Shown in pieces: positions 59,900-64,000 of a stretch of DNA of 64,000 bases. The translations under genes and the position numbers were made by a program. The DNA lies in contig NC_016522.1 of the NCBI RefSeq assembly GCF_000236905.1, positions 1 to 64,000 of the forward strand, read 5' to 3'. Position 1 is the stretch's first letter; each line of letters opens with the position of its first letter. Source of the stretch: Tetrapisispora phaffii CBS 4417 (lineage: Eukaryota; Ascomycota; Saccharomycetes; Saccharomycetales; Saccharomycetaceae). The notes under the pieces are model-generated. The model was not told the DNA's origin. It made no database searches and saw nothing but the letters and a program-made list of their open reading frames with translations.

Positions 59900-62233
59900 A
59901 TGGATACCGCATACTCTATAACAACTATTAGTGAACTTTCTGAGTTACTTGAAAAAGATTTAAAAATTTCGATAAACACTGATAGGTTTACCCAAGCTTT
60001 AGATGAGTTATTCTGTTTTAGCAATACTGGTTCTGAACATTTGATTGATGGTACTTCTAATGAGAAAATTGAAACCATTTTGACTTGTTCTTATCAAGAC
60101 CATTCTGAATCTAGAGAGTATTTGAATTCACTAATTGTTAAAGATTGTTCAAAAGCAATAGACATTTTTGAAAGATTATCAATCAATACTGTTCATATTC
60201 TAGTAGGCAGTTTTGTAGATGCAAATACAACACTTCCCTTAGTGCAAGAACTGCATTCAAGAATTCATCTAGGGGAAGACGCAAACGTAACCTATCTGTT
60301 AAGCATTATTTTACAGTTGGTTATCAAGTTTGATTACAAATTCTCTCAAATATGTTTCCTTATCAAGGAATTGGGGATGCGTATTAAAGAAAGAGAAGTT
60401 AGATCTATCAGTTTAGTTATATTTTCTCAACTAGAAAACAAATATAAAGAAGAGTTCAACAAATCATTTTTGAAGTTCATTGATGCGTTGGTTATTGAGG
60501 TAGAAGCGGATATTGGTAATGACCCTTTAATTATCATAATAACATTATTGAATGAACTATACCCCGTCTTGACAACTTTATGTTCAGAATTATTCTTAAG
60601 TGAAGCTTTGAAAGATTTATGTCAAGAAAGAGTTAATGAAAGGAGAGATCCAGAATTTTCAAAAGCACTATTGCAATTATTATCCACAGCCTGCATTGAT
60701 GAAAATGTAAGGAAAATGATAGCTGAAACATATATAGAAGTCCTTGAGAATACTTTAAATATTCCTGAATACAGCATCCTGGCAGCATTAGTATTGATCA
60801 AAATTTGGTCATTTACAAAATTACACAATACTACCATTAAAAGTTTAAATGAAATCTTGATGAAACATATCGAAAATGATATTATTGAAGAAGATGATGT
60901 GAATACTACTGAAGGTGATGGATTATCAAATGATGATATTTCCAATTGCCTTGAAGGATTAGCTTATCTGAGTTTGAAAACTTCAGTGAAAGTTAGACTA
61001 AGAGCTAACAGTAAATTTTGTTCTGCTTTAGTAAAAATAATTGAATTTAAAAAGGTGAACTCTAAATTTTATGGTGTGTTGGTGGTATTAGCTAATCTGG
61101 GTATTTCTCCAAAAGATATAAATAATGGTGGACCAGATGCAAAATCCTTAAGGGACTTAAAATCTTATAGTGATTTAAAGAATCCAAAGACAGATGATGA
61201 TACCAAGGTTATTGAGACTGTAGAAGAAGTGTCGTCCTTTAACAAGAAATATATTATTGACACGGGTGTTTTAGCAGCAATTCGAAGCACAGAAAAGGAA
61301 CTATCCATGGGCTCTAAAGAGCAATACATCAGAATTATATATAATATCTCAAGAGAAAAGAAGTTCATTCCTGACTTGGTAAAGCACGGCTGTATGACAT
61401 CAGTTTTGGAATATTTAATTAATGATGTTGGCAAGAAAAATGAATCTGTTAGATTATTGACTTTAAGATCATTGACAAGAATGTTGATTTATTCTAATCC
61501 TGCTACAATTTTCAACAAATACTCTTCCATTAATGCTTTGCCATTCCTGTTCGAGTTGTTACCGATGGATCAAACACCAGAGGAGGCCGCATCCTCTCTA
61601 TTTGATAGGAATCTCATTACGAATGCAGATTCTTTTGAATCTTTATTAGCATTAACTAACCTAGCTTCTGCACCTGGATCAGAAGGTGAAGACATTTGTA
61701 AACGTATTACAGGAACTATTGCTTACTGGACCGTACTTGAAAATTTAATGTTAGATGATTCTGCTCAATTACAAAGATGCACGTTAGAATTACTAAGTAA
61801 TTTAATGAGCCATCCACTGTCAATTGCTGTAAAATTTTTCAATTTTGAAAACTCTCAAAGTGTCAAGAATTTTAATATTTTGGTAAAATTATTAGAATTA
61901 GAAGATATTGAATCACAACGAGCAGTGGCTGCATTCTTTGCTAATGCTGCCAATTCAATCCCATTCATAGCCCAAGAGTTATTAACTCAAAAAGAGTTCA
62001 TTGACACAACTATTGACGTTTTTCACAATCAAATAGATGATAAAGAGTTAAGGGAGAGATTCATAATATTATATTATTCACTGTTTGCTGTGGTTCCAGA
62101 AAAAGATACCAAAAAACTCGATATCATTACAAAAAATAAGAAGTTCGAAGAAACTTTAAAACTGATTCAAAAGTTGAATAGCGTCGACGAAGAGTATATG
62201 GAAGTAGTGCCATTATTACTATCTAAATGTTAA
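59900..62233 (+). CDS. SHE4: Myosin chaperone She4 (UCS domain)
   Basis: A 777-residue protein (S. cerevisiae 789) of the UNC-45/CRO1/She4 group. It binds and protects class I and V myosin motor domains and is needed for endocytosis, actin organisation and ASH1 mRNA localisation. The whole chain is helical and armadillo-like. The C-terminal UCS region (about 400-777) includes YIRIIYNISREKKFIPDLVK, LLTLRSLTRMLIYSNPATIF, ESLLALTNLASAPG and LQRCTLELLSNLMSHP. The match to YOR035C fits the adjacent PEP12, CYC2 and HIR2 order. Confidence 0.94.
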   Translation: MDTAYSITTISELSELLEKDLKISINTDRFTQALDELFCFSNTGSEHLIDGTSNEKIETILTCSYQDHSESREYLNSLIVKDCSKAIDIFERLSINTVHILVGSFVDANTTLPLVQELHSRIHLGEDANVTYLLSIILQLVIKFDYKFSQICFLIKELGMRIKEREVRSISLVIFSQLENKYKEEFNKSFLKFIDALVIEVEADIGNDPLIIIITLLNELYPVLTTLCSELFLSEALKDLCQERVNERRDPEFSKALLQLLSTACIDENVRKMIAETYIEVLENTLNIPEYSILAALVLIKIWSFTKLHNTTIKSLNEILMKHIENDIIEEDDVNTTEGDGLSNDDISNCLEGLAYLSLKTSVKVRLRANSKFCSALVKIIEFKKVNSKFYGVLVVLANLGISPKDINNGGPDAKSLRDLKSYSDLKNPKTDDDTKVIETVEEVSSFNKKYIIDTGVLAAIRSTEKELSMGSKEQYIRIIYNISREKKFIPDLVKHGCMTSVLEYLINDVGKKNESVRLLTLRSLTRMLIYSNPATIFNKYSSINALPFLFELLPMDQTPEEAASSLFDRNLITNADSFESLLALTNLASAPGSEGEDICKRITGTIAYWTVLENLMLDDSAQLQRCTLELLSNLMSHPLSIAVKFFNFENSQSVKNFNILVKLLELEDIESQRAVAAFFANAANSIPFIAQELLTQKEFIDTTIDVFHNQIDDKELRERFIILYYSLFAVVPEKDTKKLDIITKNKKFEETLKLIQKLNSVDEEYMEVVPLLLSKC

Positions 62234-62795
62234 CGTTTAATCCATGTAATTACATATCTATGTGTGTAGAATGAATTTTAACTAATACTATTTTTTATTT
62301 TGTCTTTCTGTGTTTTAGTTGTTTTTAACTTTTGGTTAACTCTCTTGAAGAAACAACTAGTGACACACTTGGTAGTGATTTAAGAGGTTGGTATATGTTG
62401 TAGATATAGTAGTTCATCAGTGCCTTTAGACCTTTAATTTAAGTCTATATATTGATAACAATAGCATTTTACCGGGTAAAACGTACCTTACGTTCTCTAA
62501 GTCGCGGCGGCGGTGCTTAACATCAAATAAGCATCATTGAATTCTCGATTCTAACTGTAATCAGCAACTTTTAACTGGTTTCACGGTAAAGGAGACACTG
62601 GATCATATAATTATATAAATATAAGTAAATCATTTTCATTTTATCTTTTGTAACGTAGCACAGTAAAAGCTGATAAACAAAAATATCTATAGTTCATTAA
62701 ACGTTGAGATAGGTAAATGTTCCAAATCTAGATTTAGCTATAGACGACTATATACTAGCAGTTTGAAAAGCGGCCACAATTATTAACTAGCTGGA
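62234..62795. other. Intergenic region upstream of AKR1
   Basis: Contains a palindromic TTTTACCGGGTAAAA (62467-62481) embedding a Reb1 site (CCGGGTAA at 62472-62479) and a GC-rich GCGGCGGCGG patch near 62504-62513, unusual in this AT-rich DNA. Confidence 0.6.
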
Positions 62796-64000
62796 ATGAA
62801 TGAAGCTAATGACGTTGATTCGATAAAAGGGGATGTTTCCGATCAAACTGAACTGGATGATATCTCGGTTTCATCTGTGAAGCCTCTGGTATCGCAAGAC
62901 GATGAAATAGTGTCCCAAATATCTGACTCAACTGAACATATGACAGAGAGAGAACAAGATATACAAGGCCAAATCCCTGAAGATTCCATAATTGGCAGCT
63001 ATAGAGTTGCCTGTCAAAGTAATGATATAGACACGGTTAAAGAGTTAATAGAGTCAGGAGCAGTTGATATTCATCATGACTACAATGACAATGATCACAT
63101 CACTGGTCTTCATTGGGCCTGTGTTAATAACAGATTTGCTATTTCTCAATACCTGATTAAAAAAGGAGCTGATGTGAATAAGAAAGCAGGCAAGTTAAAT
63201 GCAACCCCATTACATTGGGCAGCAAGTTATGGATACGTTCATATAGTTGACTGCTTATTGAAGCATGGAGCTGATCCAACAATTGTGGATGATCAAGGGT
63301 TTAATTTATTACATCTATCTATAAATAGCTCTAATATTATGTTGGTAATCTATGTGCTGTATTTTGTTGTTGATAAAGGCATCATTGAAGTTGATTGTCA
63401 AGATCCTAACGGTAGAACGCCATTACTCTGGGCAGCTTATCAAGGGGATTCATTGTCAATAAAGATGTTACTAAGTTTTGGTGCCAGCACAAAAATAGTT
63501 GATAATACTGGATTTACACCTCTTCATTGGGGTGTAGTTAAAGGCCAGCCTCATGTCCTGAAATATTTAATTAAGGATGGTGCTGATTTTTTTGCTAAAA
63601 CCAATGATGGGAAAGATTGTTTTGCAATTGCAGAAGAAATGAACACAACATATTTTTTGAGAGAAGCTTTGGATCATTGTGGTTTTACGAAAGATGGCTT
63701 TCTAAAGAAGAAACTATTTAAGAAAAGTTTCCATGCTAAAATTTTAACATTTTTTCTTCCGTGGATATTATTGGGGTCGATCACATTTCTTTTCTCTCAT
63801 ATTCACCCATTATTTGCACTTATAATTACATTGATCTTATTAATAATTACAAATCAACTTTTACAAAGAGTCTTAATCCCATGTTACACAGTTACGACTA
63901 ATAATACCATATCTTTAATACAGACACCTTTGTTTGCAGGGTTGTTTGCAGGTAGTGTTTTTTGGCTATCATCTGTTTGGATTACCAAAGTGTTCTTAAC
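62796..64000 (+). CDS. AKR1: Palmitoyltransferase Akr1/Akr2, 5' part (runs off the window)
   Basis: 401 codons are open to the window end; the family is about 750-765 residues, so the C-terminal DHHC domain lies beyond. Akr1 is a Golgi S-acyltransferase that palmitoylates Yck2 and controls endocytosis. An acidic N terminus is followed by about six ankyrin repeats from residue 70 to 290 ([58 protein letters not shown]). The first membrane segments then begin at about residue 320 ([18 protein letters not shown]). The position fits both AKR1 (YDR264C) and AKR2 (YOR034C); if single copy it is AKR1. The ATG at 62796 is the first in frame. Confidence 0.92.
   Translation, partial: MNEANDVDSIKGDVSDQTELDDISVSSVKPLVSQDDEIVSQISDSTEHMTEREQDIQGQIPEDSIIGSYRVACQSNDIDTVKELIESGAVDIHHDYNDNDHITGLHWACVNNRFAISQYLIKKGADVNKKAGKLNATPLHWAASYGYVHIVDCLLKHGADPTIVDDQGFNLLHLSINSSNIMLVIYVLYFVVDKGIIEVDCQDPNGRTPLLWAAYQGDSLSIKMLLSFGASTKIVDNTGFTPLHWGVVKGQPHVLKYLIKDGADFFAKTNDGKDCFAIAEEMNTTYFLREALDHCGFTKDGFLKKKLFKKSFHAKILTFFLPWILLGSITFLFSHIHPLFALIITLILLIITNQLLQRVLIPCYTVTTNNTISLIQTPLFAGLFAGSVFWLSSVWITKVFL

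Overview
The window looks like an AT-rich budding-yeast (Saccharomycetaceae) nuclear chromosome. About 30 compact genes lie on both strands, mostly as single ORFs. Three genes carry spliceosomal introns with yeast signals (GTATGT donors; TACTAAC or CACTAAC branch points). Nearly every gene has a recognisable Saccharomyces cerevisiae homologue. Gene names come from recalled sequence similarity and gene order; no database search was run.

Layout. 1-3 kb: the start of a membrane-anchored, glycosyltransferase-like protein, a 255-base assembly gap, and a decayed paralogue with several frameshifts. 3.8-7.4 kb: two ribosome-biogenesis genes, ESF2 and NOG2; NOG2 is split by a 471-nt intron that probably carries an H/ACA snoRNA. 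8.6-14.8 kb: a stand-alone EF1B-gamma/GST-like protein, a 3.1-kb gene-poor interval, branched-chain aminotransferase and FAU1. 15-24 kb: SKN7, SCH9 and intron-containing RPS4. 24-30 kb: MET1, with four Cbf1-type sites upstream, and RSB1. 30-42 kb: a probable mitochondrial protein, an STD1/MTH1 glucose-sensing gene, SNG1, two tiny genes (PMP3 and TOM6), WHI2 and CUE5. 42-64 kb: CCC2, CKB2, HIR2, MSW1, CYC2, CIA1, PEP12, HEL2, PEX10, SHE4 and the 5' part of AKR1.

From 28.8 kb to the end, genes that in S. cerevisiae sit in two sister regions (around YOR034-YOR049 and YDR264-YDR277) alternate in one track. This is the pattern expected of the ancestral order, or of an early-branching post-duplication lineage such as Vanderwaltozyma/Tetrapisispora. 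Some genes expected in that order (DBP5, RAT1, GLO2/GLO4) are missing here, as are MNL1 and SET5 near SCH9/SKN7. That favours a post-duplication genome whose sister track holds those copies.

The most useful new observations are an unannotated 87-nt intron plus 5' exon in PEX10, which restores the conserved N terminus; a snoRNA candidate in the NOG2 intron; two strikingly perfect inverted repeats (7535-7562 and 32351-32389); and an ATG-less 59-codon open extension in front of the GST-like gene. No CRISPR array, complete transposon, LTR or tRNA gene was found.
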